64,000 bases of DNA from Polyangiaceae bacterium (lineage in GTDB: Bacteria > Myxococcota_A > Polyangia > Polyangiales > Polyangiaceae), in the NCBI GenBank assembly GCA_947475525.1, contig CANJMI010000023.1, forward strand, positions 1-64,000, read 5' to 3'. Below, piece after piece: positions 34,894 through 42,552 of this stretch; position 1 is the stretch's first letter, and each line of letters starts with the position of its first letter. The position numbers and the translations under genes were made by a program. The notes below the pieces were generated by a model, which saw only the letters and a program-made list of their open reading frames with translations, was not told the origin of the DNA and did no database searches.

Positions 34894-36731
34894 TTCGACA
34901 CCCCTTCGGTCTTCAGCATCCGGTTCCACCATTGCCACTCGGGCTGTGGCGGGCCTTCCTGATTCGACCCGCAGTGCACCTCACCGTCGAGCACGTGATA
35001 AAAAGACCAGTCGTCGGCGTACGAGACATGGAGGCCTTTGCCGTCAGCGCCGAGTGCGTGTTTGTCCGTGCCGAGGGCCTCGGTAACGAACTTTTTCACG
35101 CCGTCCTCACCGTCGATCATCGGGCCGAATGGGTCGGGAACGATCGCCGTTCCATTGAATATGCGCGAATTCACGACGCCCGGCTGGTACGCGACGTTGT
35201 ACTCGTTGCCGCCGTCGGAGATCGCCTCGAAGAGCGTCGGCAGAAAGACGATGTCGTCGTCGGTGAGACCGACCTCGAGCTTCATCTTGGCCACCACCGG
35301 ATCGATGTTCCCTTGCGCCTTTTGGCTCGCGGCCATCAAATCGGTGTCCGCGAGCGCATCGTCGATCGAGATCGTCGCGGCTTTCCCGTCGGACCATTTC
35401 TTGCCGACGAACATCTCGACGGCTCCGTGGCCCTTCTTCTGCCACTCTTCCAGCATCGAGCGACCGAGCTTCGGCGAAGCGACGAGCAGCTTCCATCCGC
35501 GCGGAGTCGCGGCCGGCGCGTAACTGAAGAACTCATCGACGTGCCCGACGTAGAGCCAATCGGTCTTCACCGTGATCGTCGGTGCCTGGGCCTCCTGCGC
35601 GTTGTAGAAGGCGTCCGTCTCGGGCAGCACGCCGCTGCCGTGAATGATGCGTCCGTACGGGAACGATTGATCGCCATTCGTGTAAGGCGGCAGCAAATCA
35701 TGGTTCCCGTGCGAGTCGAACGACGAGCCGGAGAAGGCCTTCTTGTAGACGACGAAGTAGCCCGAGTCTTGGTAGAGGTGGCTCTTCGCGAGCCAATTGA
35801 CCGGCAACGCCTTGTCACTGTCGCTACGACCCCAAGGCCGCGGCATCGCGATGCGCATACCGGCGACCTGCCCGTCGGACCAAGGCACCGAGGCGACGCC
35901 GGTCTGGAAGAAGTCCTCGACCCATTGGTCGCCTGGCCAATTCTTGATCTGCCAGTAGGAAACCGGACCGTCTTTAGCGTTCGCTTCCGTGATCGCAGCG
36001 TCGAGCCCGGCGACGAACACCTTCGAGTCGGCGGCGGAAAAGACGGTATCGATGCGAGGCGTCGAGTTGCCGAACATCAGCCAGGGCGCGACCCGCACCC
36101 GAGCGAGGTCGTGGCCATCCGGACTCGTCGCCGTGACGATCGGCTTGTCACCGACGCTCACCGTGTAGTCGAGCTGCACGAAGCCGCTCCATGTCCCCGC
36201 CTCGGGAAGACCGACAAGCGTCTTGCCCTCGATGCCGAGCTCGATGCCCTTCTTGACCTGCTCTTCGGTCAAGGTCAGCACCGTGGTGGTCGCGTCGAGG
36301 ACCTTCGTCCACGTCATCCCGTCGTGGCGGAACACGCGAACGTAAGGAGCGGCAGCGGGATCGATCGAAAATACGCCGGTCGCGCCTGCGGGTGCGCCCG
36401 CGAATCCGCGAAGGATGATGCGTCCGAGATCGTAGGCATCCGTCGTGTCGCCGTTGACGACCTCGTCCTCGAAATCACGCTTCTTGTCGAGGTCGTCGTC
36501 ATCGAGGTTGGCGAGGAACGCCGCCCCTTGAACTTTGTCCCACAAGGTTTTGTCGACGTTGTCATCCAGGTCGTTGATGAAGCCGTCGCGGTTCGCGTCG
36601 ACGAGGATGCTGACCGACCGCAACTCGGGCGGCTGTCCGGTGCCCGCCGAGCCGGTTTCGTCACCCGTGCCGCAGCCAACAAGCCCGGCGGAAACACCGC
36701 CAAGGAGCAAAGCCATTCGCGCAATATTCAC
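34890..36731 (-). CDS. Secreted protein-arginine deiminase (PAD) homologue, lipoprotein
   Basis: GTG 36731 is set by AGGAG 5 nt upstream; it gives 613 residues, close to the 663 of animal PADs. The N-terminus is a lipoprotein signal (ALLLGGVSAGLVGCG). A Ca-type middle domain follows (ILVDANRDGFINDLDDNVDK). The catalytic domain carries every active-site landmark of PADs: Asp273 in DQWVEDFF, His397 and Asp399 in VGHVDEFFSY, and Cys587 in GEVHCGSN, plus FPYGRIIHG, FGPMIDGEDG and WQWWNRM near the end. It should convert peptidyl-arginine to citrulline outside the cytoplasm, probably Ca-dependent. Divergent from argH. Confidence 0.88.
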   Translation of the reverse strand: MNIARMALLLGGVSAGLVGCGTGDETGSAGTGQPPELRSVSILVDANRDGFINDLDDNVDKTLWDKVQGAAFLANLDDDDLDKKRDFEDEVVNGDTTDAYDLGRIILRGFAGAPAGATGVFSIDPAAAPYVRVFRHDGMTWTKVLDATTTVLTLTEEQVKKGIELGIEGKTLVGLPEAGTWSGFVQLDYTVSVGDKPIVTATSPDGHDLARVRVAPWLMFGNSTPRIDTVFSAADSKVFVAGLDAAITEANAKDGPVSYWQIKNWPGDQWVEDFFQTGVASVPWSDGQVAGMRIAMPRPWGRSDSDKALPVNWLAKSHLYQDSGYFVVYKKAFSGSSFDSHGNHDLLPPYTNGDQSFPYGRIIHGSGVLPETDAFYNAQEAQAPTITVKTDWLYVGHVDEFFSYAPAATPRGWKLLVASPKLGRSMLEEWQKKGHGAVEMFVGKKWSDGKAATISIDDALADTDLMAASQKAQGNIDPVVAKMKLEVGLTDDDIVFLPTLFEAISDGGNEYNVAYQPGVVNSRIFNGTAIVPDPFGPMIDGEDGVKKFVTEALGTDKHALGADGKGLHVSYADDWSFYHVLDGEVHCGSNQEGPPQPEWQWWNRMLKTEGVSK

Positions 36732-36919
36732 GATTTCTCCTGGGAAAGACCCCGGAACACGCACTCTCGACGAGGCGCGCGGACCCTGAGGCTCAACGCG
36801 AATCGTACCCCAAGTGGCTCGCATCTCCGGGATGTTTCGCTCCCACTGTTTCTTTCGGTTCCCGCCGCACGCGGACTCACCCGGACGGCAATGCGCGCGC
36901 TTGGTGTAGAGTCCCGCGC

Positions 36920-38212
36920 ATGTCGGCAAAACTGTGGGACAAAGGCGGCGTAAGCGACACCGAGATGATGCGCTACACGGCGCGCGACGACTGGCAACTC
37001 GACCAACGCCTCTTGCCTTTCGACCTCCGTGCGACGCGTGCGCACGTGCGTGGACTCGCCCGGATCGGCCTTGTGAACGCGGACGAACTCGCGCGACTCG
37101 AAGCTGGCCTCGACGAGCTGGACGCGCGTTGTGCGGTTGGAGAGTTCCGCGTCACCCCGGCAGACGAGGACTGCCACTCCGCCATCGAGACGGCGCTGGT
37201 GGCGACGCTCGGTGAAGCCGGCAAGAAGGTTCACACAGGGCGCAGTCGCAACGACCAGGTGCTCGTCGCTCTCCGCCTCTACGAGAAGCATGCGCTCGCG
37301 ACGCTCGCCGAGGCGACGACGACCGGGGCTCTCGCTCTTCTCGAGCTTGCCGCGAGCGAAGCTATGACGCCGATGCCGGGCTACACGCACCTGCAGAGGG
37401 CCGTGCCTTCGTCCATCGGACTGTGGGCCGCGGGGATCGCCGAGTCCCTCGCGGATGCGCTCGACGCCATCCATGCCGCGAGCGCGCAATGCGACCGCTG
37501 TCCCCTCGGCACAGCCGCGGGCTATGGCGTGAACATCGCCCTCGACCGCGATGGCGTCGCCGCGGAGCTCGGCTTCGCCAGTATTTGTGTGAACCCCGTC
37601 GCAGCGCAGGCCTCGCGCGGTTCGGTCGAAGTCGCGGTCCTGACGGCAGCCTGGCAAGCGATGACCGCGATCCGCCGGTTCGCGTGGGATCTGTCTCTCT
37701 TTACGACGGCCGAGTTCGCGTTCGTCAAGCTCGACGAGGCGTTGACCACCGGCTCATCGATCATGCCCAACAAGCGAAACCCGGACGTAGTCGAGCTGAT
37801 GCGCGCGGCGTGCGGCGTGCTCCAAGGGGCGATAGCCGAGCTGATGGGAATGCTGTCTTTACCGAGCGGCTACCAGCGTGACCTTCAGCTCACGAAGGCG
37901 CCGCTCTTTCGTGGGCTGGACGAAGCGCTCGCCACGACGCGAATGCTGCCGCGCGTTGTCGCGGGGATGACCTTCGACCGAGAACGCATGCGCCGCGCGC
38001 TGACGCCGGACTGCTTCGCGACCGACCGCGCGGTGGAGCTCGCCCTCGCTGGCGTGCCATTCCGAGACGCCTACCGGCAAGTCGCCAAGGAGATCGCCTC
38101 GCTTGCCGAAGGCGATGCGGATCGAAGCTTGGCGGCGCGCACGAGTCCTGGGGCGTGCGGCGACCTACGCCTCGGCGACATCCGAGCACGCTTTACGGCG
38201 TCCGCCAGCTGA
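36920..38212 (+). CDS. argH: Argininosuccinate lyase
   Basis: The 430-residue protein has the fumarase/ASL superfamily signature GSSIMPNKRNPD, the HTGRSRNDQV loop and GYTHLQRAVP with the catalytic His region. It releases arginine and fumarate from argininosuccinate in arginine synthesis. It is slightly shorter than the usual 455-470 residues, mostly at the C-terminus. ATG 36920 is the start; the upstream region is shared with the divergent deiminase gene. Confidence 0.93.
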   Translation: MSAKLWDKGGVSDTEMMRYTARDDWQLDQRLLPFDLRATRAHVRGLARIGLVNADELARLEAGLDELDARCAVGEFRVTPADEDCHSAIETALVATLGEAGKKVHTGRSRNDQVLVALRLYEKHALATLAEATTTGALALLELAASEAMTPMPGYTHLQRAVPSSIGLWAAGIAESLADALDAIHAASAQCDRCPLGTAAGYGVNIALDRDGVAAELGFASICVNPVAAQASRGSVEVAVLTAAWQAMTAIRRFAWDLSLFTTAEFAFVKLDEALTTGSSIMPNKRNPDVVELMRAACGVLQGAIAELMGMLSLPSGYQRDLQLTKAPLFRGLDEALATTRMLPRVVAGMTFDRERMRRALTPDCFATDRAVELALAGVPFRDAYRQVAKEIASLAEGDADRSLAARTSPGACGDLRLGDIRARFTASAS

Positions 38213-38258
38213 GGCATGCAGGCTCGCCCTGCAAGTGCGGGGGGAAGGACAAATTGCG

Positions 38259-39434
38259 ATGATTCACTGGAAAAAAGCCTCGGCTCCGCTGCTTCTTGTG
38301 GCACTCGTGTCACCGGCGCTACTCAACTGCGACGCTCTCAACAAGGTCGCGAGCGCCGCCGGTGCGGGCTGCCCGGCGCTGACGGCACTCGACACCGGAG
38401 ACTTTTCGAACGTCCACTTGCAGGGCGACGCGAAAGGCGAACTCAAAGGCTTCCTCGAAGCCGTCTACGACGCAAAGCAACTCTCGGTCGAGACCGAGGC
38501 GAGCCTGATCGAGGCGTGCGGCGAACTTGGAAAATCACTCGGTGTCGACGAGACGGCGCTGAAGGCAGTCCCCGCTGACGGTGACGGCGCGAAGAAGGTG
38601 TGCGGCACCGTCTCCGAGAAGATAAAATCGATGATCAATGCCGCGGGCGACGCGAAGCTCGTGGTCACCATCATCGAGCCGAAGTGCAACATCGACATCG
38701 ACCAGATGCTTGGCTGCTACGAGAAGTGTGGCGTGCCTGTCGATCCCGGCGCGCTCGAAGCGAGCTGCGAAGGCGGCGAGATAAGCGGCCAGTGCGAAGC
38801 GGAGTGCAAGGGCACCTGTAGCGTCGAAGCCGCGGCTTCGTGCAGCGGCGAATGCGACGGGAACTGCACTGGCAACTGCGACGGCAAGCCGCTGAAGGAT
38901 GGCGGGATCTGCACGGGCAAGTGCGATGGCAAATGCGATGCGGCGTGCACGGCGACGGCCAAGGGCAAGTGCGCGGGCACCTGCTCGGGCGGCTGCAGCG
39001 CCAAGGTGACGGCGCCGCAATGCAGCGGCACGTTCAAGCCACCGTCCGTCGATCTCAGCTGCCAGATCGGCTGTTCGAGCCAGGCCTACAAGATGCTGAA
39101 GTGCAAGCCGCCGCGCGTGAAGATCACCGCGGAGAGCAAGGTAAAGACCGACCTCGGCAAGCTTGTGAAGGCCCTCGAGGCCTCACTTCCGAAGATCATC
39201 AACATCGAGCTCGGCCTCGGCAAGCGCGCCCTCGAACGTGCGACGGCCCTCGTCGCGTACTCCGCGAAGATGCCAGAACTCGTGACGGCCGGCGGCACCC
39301 AGGGCGCAATGTGCGCGGCGAACGGAGCGGAGGTCAGCAAGAAGGCCCTCGCGGCCATCAAGGCGAGCGTCAGCGTCAGCGTCAGTGTCAAGGTGAGCGC
39401 GAGCGCATCGGGCTCGGCGAAGACCGACGGCTGA
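38259..39434 (+). CDS. Cys-rich lipoprotein with CxGxC repeats
   Basis: About 391 residues: lipoprotein signal (LLLVALVSPALLNC), a helical N-terminal domain (to about residue 150), then a Cys-rich block of about 110 residues with repeated C-x-G/A-x-C units (CSGECDGNCTGNCDG, CTGKCDGKCDAAC, CAGTCSGGCS), a second helical domain, and a Ser/Val/Ala-rich tail (SVSVSVKVSASASGSA). The block probably forms a disulfide ladder or binds metal. AAGGA lies about 10 nt before the start. It follows argH by 46 nt and is closed by a strong terminator. No family is recognised. Confidence 0.75.
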   Translation: MIHWKKASAPLLLVALVSPALLNCDALNKVASAAGAGCPALTALDTGDFSNVHLQGDAKGELKGFLEAVYDAKQLSVETEASLIEACGELGKSLGVDETALKAVPADGDGAKKVCGTVSEKIKSMINAAGDAKLVVTIIEPKCNIDIDQMLGCYEKCGVPVDPGALEASCEGGEISGQCEAECKGTCSVEAAASCSGECDGNCTGNCDGKPLKDGGICTGKCDGKCDAACTATAKGKCAGTCSGGCSAKVTAPQCSGTFKPPSVDLSCQIGCSSQAYKMLKCKPPRVKITAESKVKTDLGKLVKALEASLPKIINIELGLGKRALERATALVAYSAKMPELVTAGGTQGAMCAANGAEVSKKALAAIKASVSVSVSVKVSASASGSAKTDG

Positions 39435-39465
39435 TTCGATCCACTGAGCGCCTCACGGCGAACGA

Positions 39466-39503
39466 ACGGCGGCTTGGAGGCTCTCCTCCTCGCCGCCGTT
39501 TTT
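39466..39503 (+). terminator. Rho-independent terminator
   Basis: A perfect 8-bp outer stem (ACGGCGGC at 39466-39473 with GCCGCCGT at 39492-39499) encloses a 5-bp inner stem (GGAGG/CCTCC) across a small internal loop, with a CTCT tip, and runs directly into five Ts (39499-39503). It sits 32 bp after the Cys-rich lipoprotein stop. Confidence 0.85.
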
Positions 39504-39542
39504 CAATTTCGCGAGCCGGCGAGACGGACCCCGCGCGTCGCC

Positions 39543-39552
39543 ATGCTATAAA
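39543..39552 (+). promoter_or_regulatory. Putative extended -10 promoter of the two-component operon
   Basis: TGC immediately precedes TATAAA (39547-39552), forming an extended -10 element. No good -35 is visible. The -10 ends only 12 nt before the GTG start at 39565 and no Shine-Dalgarno sequence lies between, so the transcript may be nearly leaderless. Confidence 0.4.
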
Positions 39553-39564
39553 CGAGACAGCGGC

Positions 39565-40269
39565 GTGAAAGTCTTGGTGGTGGAAGACGAACCGGCGATT
39601 CGCGAATCGCTCGCGTACTCCCTGAAGCGTGAGGGCTATGCAGTGGAAGTTGCGGCCACCCTCGCTGAAGCCGAAGAGAAACTTACCGACGTCGCGCTCG
39701 TCATCCTCGATCTCATGCTTCCCGATGGCAGTGGTTTCGATCTGCTCGTCGGCCTGCGGCGTCGGCCCCGCGCCCCGGCCGTCATCGTGCTCTCGAGCCG
39801 CGACAGCGAGGCCGACCGCGTCGCCGGCCTCGAGACGGGTGCGGACGACTACATCGTCAAGCCATTCTCCCCCCGTGAAGTGATGGCGCGCGTGCGAGCC
39901 GTCTTGCGCCGCAGCTCCGCTGCCACCGAGGTAGCGACAACCCCGGTGATCCCGCTCACGACCGATCCTGAAACCCGCCGCGCGTCGGTCAGCGGCGTCG
40001 CCCTCGAGCTTACCCGGGTCGAGTTCGACCTGTTGCACTGCATGCTGACCGCGCGCGGCCGGGTATTCACCCGGGCGCAATTGATCGAGCGTTTATGGGG
40101 CGATAACTTCGCCATCACGGATCGCACGGTCGATTCCCACGTAAAAGCCCTGCGGCGCAAAGTCGCGGACGCCGGCGGAGCCCCGGGCCTTATCGAGACC
40201 GTTCGCGGGGTCGGATACCGCGTGAGCGACTCCGAAGGCGTCAGCGTCGAACCGAGCGAAGGGCTCTGA
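39565..40269 (+). CDS. OmpR-family response regulator, CreB-like
   Basis: The 234-residue protein has a receiver domain with the acidic pocket (VEDEP), phospho-acceptor Asp49 (LVILDLMLPDGSG), the Thr/Ser switch (VLSSRD) and Lys (YIVKPFSP), followed by a winged-helix DNA-binding domain (about 135-228: LTRVEFDLLHCML, FTRAQLIERLWGD, TVDSHVKALRRKVAD, ETVRGVGYRV). The layout resembles CreB/PhoB. It is followed 17 nt later by its histidine kinase. Confidence 0.92.
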   Translation: MKVLVVEDEPAIRESLAYSLKREGYAVEVAATLAEAEEKLTDVALVILDLMLPDGSGFDLLVGLRRRPRAPAVIVLSSRDSEADRVAGLETGADDYIVKPFSPREVMARVRAVLRRSSAATEVATTPVIPLTTDPETRRASVSGVALELTRVEFDLLHCMLTARGRVFTRAQLIERLWGDNFAITDRTVDSHVKALRRKVADAGGAPGLIETVRGVGYRVSDSEGVSVEPSEGL

Positions 40270-40286
40270 CGCAAGTCAGACACCAC

Positions 40287-41699
40287 GTGGCCGCTCTCAC
40301 GCCTCCCCTCGTCGTCGCGATCGCCGCACTTGCGCTCGTCGTGCTCGCGCTGTTCGTGTTCGTACGCCTGCTCCGGTCGCGCTCGTCGGGGCTCTCTATC
40401 CGGATGCAGATATTCCTCGCGCTCGCGTCGATCGTGGGAATGTTCGCCTTCGCGCTCGGCGTGCTCGTCCTCGACCGAATCAAGGGCCGCGCCGACCTCG
40501 TCGGACACGAGGCTGCCCTTGGCGAAGCCCGCGCGGCCGCGGCGCTCGTCGGCATCGAGATGGAAACCAGCGGTCGCTCACTCGACGACGTTGCCGAAAA
40601 ACTCGGGCGGTCGCCTAGGCTCGCGCGCCGAGACGACGAGAGCGGCCCGCATCTCGCACTGCTGGACCGCGACGGACGCGTCGTCTTCGAAACAGGGCGT
40701 TCGCCCAACGAGCCTGGCACGGTCAGCGCGAACGCACCGATCGAAGTTTCAGGCGAGGTCGCGGGCCAGGCGCGCGTCGTCAAGCCAACGCTTCTCATTC
40801 GGAAAACGCTCGCCGACCTCGCGCCTACGGTCCTCGTATTGAGCTTGCTGCTTATCCTCGTCGCGGCGCTGTGCGCGGTCGCCATCGGAGGTGCAATTGC
40901 GCGACCCATCGAGGCGCTGACGCAGTTCGCCGAGCGCATCAGCCTGGGCGAGCGAGGGGCCCCTCCCCCACCCGGACACGGTCGCGAAGTGATTCGACTC
41001 GCGCGCTCGCTCGACTCGATGCGGCGCGAGCTTCAGGGCCGCCGTTTCGTAGAGACGTTCGCGGCGGACCTCTCGCACGAGCTAAAGAATCCAGTGGCTG
41101 CCATCCGCGCCAGCGCTGAAGTCCTCGAAGACGGTGCCCTCGAGGAACCCGAAGAGGCCGCACGTTTTTTGGGCCGTATTTTGGAGGCAACGAGCCGCAT
41201 CGAAGCGCTGCTCGGCGACCTGCTCAGCCTCGCGCGACTCGAAGCACGCGGTGTCGTGCAAAAGGAAACCATCGATCTCGATGAGGTCGTTCGGGCATCG
41301 ACCCGGGCCCATCGAGCGGCCGTGAAACACAGCCAAATTCGCATGACCTTCGAGAGCGATGGCCCGCATGTCGTGCACGGCGACCCCGCGTGGCTTGCGC
41401 GCGCGGTGACCAACCTGCTCGACAACACGAGCGTGCACGCGGAAGCGGGCCCGGTCGAGGTCAGCGTTCGTCGGAAAGGCGAATCCGTCGTCTGCCGCGT
41501 CACGAGCCGCGGACACATCGGACGCGCCGTGCAGCCTCGAATTTTTAGCCGCTTCGTGACAACGCGGGCCGACCGAGGGGGGACCGGGCTTGGTCTCGCG
41601 ATCGTCCGCGCGGTCGCCGACGCACATGGCGGAGAGGCGACGTGCGCATCGTTCGGGCCGCCCGAGGTGGCCTTCGAGCTTGCGTTACCAGCGGCGTAA
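40287..41699 (+). CDS. Sensor histidine kinase, CreC-like, with altered G1 box
   Basis: 470 residues with two transmembrane helices (about 5-25/35-60 and 165-195) flanking a periplasmic sensor, a HAMP-like linker (RPIEALTQFAERISLG), H box DLSHELKNPVAAI, N box LARAVTNLLDNTSVHA, and G2 box GGTGLGLAIV. The G1 box that normally reads DxGxGI is TSRGHI (bases 41502-41519), so the adenine-contacting Asp and both Gly are missing while the other boxes are intact. The start is a GTG. Partner of the upstream regulator. Confidence 0.9.
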   Translation: MAALTPPLVVAIAALALVVLALFVFVRLLRSRSSGLSIRMQIFLALASIVGMFAFALGVLVLDRIKGRADLVGHEAALGEARAAAALVGIEMETSGRSLDDVAEKLGRSPRLARRDDESGPHLALLDRDGRVVFETGRSPNEPGTVSANAPIEVSGEVAGQARVVKPTLLIRKTLADLAPTVLVLSLLLILVAALCAVAIGGAIARPIEALTQFAERISLGERGAPPPPGHGREVIRLARSLDSMRRELQGRRFVETFAADLSHELKNPVAAIRASAEVLEDGALEEPEEAARFLGRILEATSRIEALLGDLLSLARLEARGVVQKETIDLDEVVRASTRAHRAAVKHSQIRMTFESDGPHVVHGDPAWLARAVTNLLDNTSVHAEAGPVEVSVRRKGESVVCRVTSRGHIGRAVQPRIFSRFVTTRADRGGTGLGLAIVRAVADAHGGEATCASFGPPEVAFELALPAA

Positions 41700-41804
41700 C
41701 CTACCGCAACAACTGCGAAACCTCAGCCTCCACGAAATCTCCACGAAGGGTTCACCGTCCCGCCGCGGCGCGAGGCTCACGAATCGACTAGGTTTCACCT
41801 CGAC

Positions 41805-42530
41805 ATGGGCAATCGACCTCGCCACATCGGCATCATCATGGACGGCAACGGACGCTGGGCCCATGCCCGCGGACTCGACCGCGCCGCCGGACACGCTCAC
41901 GGCGTGCAAGCCGCGACCGGCGTTTACCGCGCAGCCTGCGAGCGCGGCATCGAACATCTGACCCTCTTCGCGTTCTCCCACTCGAACTGGAAACGCCCGA
42001 AAGACGAAGTCGAGATGCTGATGCGGCTCTCCGGCGAATTTGCCGCGCAGAGCCAAGCCGATTGGAAGGCTCGCGGCATTCGCCTTCAAGTGATCGGCGA
42101 ACTCGACGAGCTTCCCACCACGGTGCGCCGGGCGATCGAGGCGACGGTCGACGCGACCTCGGCTGGAACGGCGATGGTGCTCACGCTCGCGCTCGACTAC
42201 GGCGCGCGGAACGATCTTTTGGGTGCGGTTCGCGCGCTCGCGGCGCGGGCACAGGCGGGGTTGCTCCTCCCGGAAGAGATAGACGAGCCGCTCTTGCGCA
42301 GAGAGTTGACCACAGGGGCGATCCCCGACGTGGACCTCATCATCCGAACGGGCGGCGAGAAGCGCCTCAGCGATTTCTTGATGTTCGAGAGCGCGAACGC
42401 GGAGCTTTTCTTCCTCGAAGCGATGTGGCCAGAATTTAACGAGGCCATGCTCGACGTGGCACTTGAAGCCTTCGCCCGAAGGCAGCGGCGCTTCGGACGC
42501 ACGGCCGAGCAGCTCGCTTACGGCGGGTGA
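41805..42530 (+). CDS. uppS: Isoprenyl (undecaprenyl) diphosphate synthase
   Basis: The 241-residue protein carries the cis-prenyltransferase motifs: HIGIIMDGNGRWA with the catalytic Asp, LFAFSHSNWKRP, and the C-terminal DVDLIIRTGGEKRLSDFLMFESANAELFF. It makes the C55 lipid carrier for peptidoglycan and surface glycans. The usual ...RTSGE... is RTGGE here, and FLLWQ is FLMFES. Its end is convergent with the amidohydrolase gene, 22 nt apart. Confidence 0.93.
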   Translation: MGNRPRHIGIIMDGNGRWAHARGLDRAAGHAHGVQAATGVYRAACERGIEHLTLFAFSHSNWKRPKDEVEMLMRLSGEFAAQSQADWKARGIRLQVIGELDELPTTVRRAIEATVDATSAGTAMVLTLALDYGARNDLLGAVRALAARAQAGLLLPEEIDEPLLRRELTTGAIPDVDLIIRTGGEKRLSDFLMFESANAELFFLEAMWPEFNEAMLDVALEAFARRQRRFGRTAEQLAYGG

Positions 42531-42552
42531 CGGTTTTTCGTACGAGGACGAG

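Noticed and set aside
34791-36953. 720-codon plus-strand open frame opposite the arginine deiminase
   Set aside because: The minus-strand frame carries the full PAD active site and a ribosome site; the plus-strand translation has no recognisable motif.
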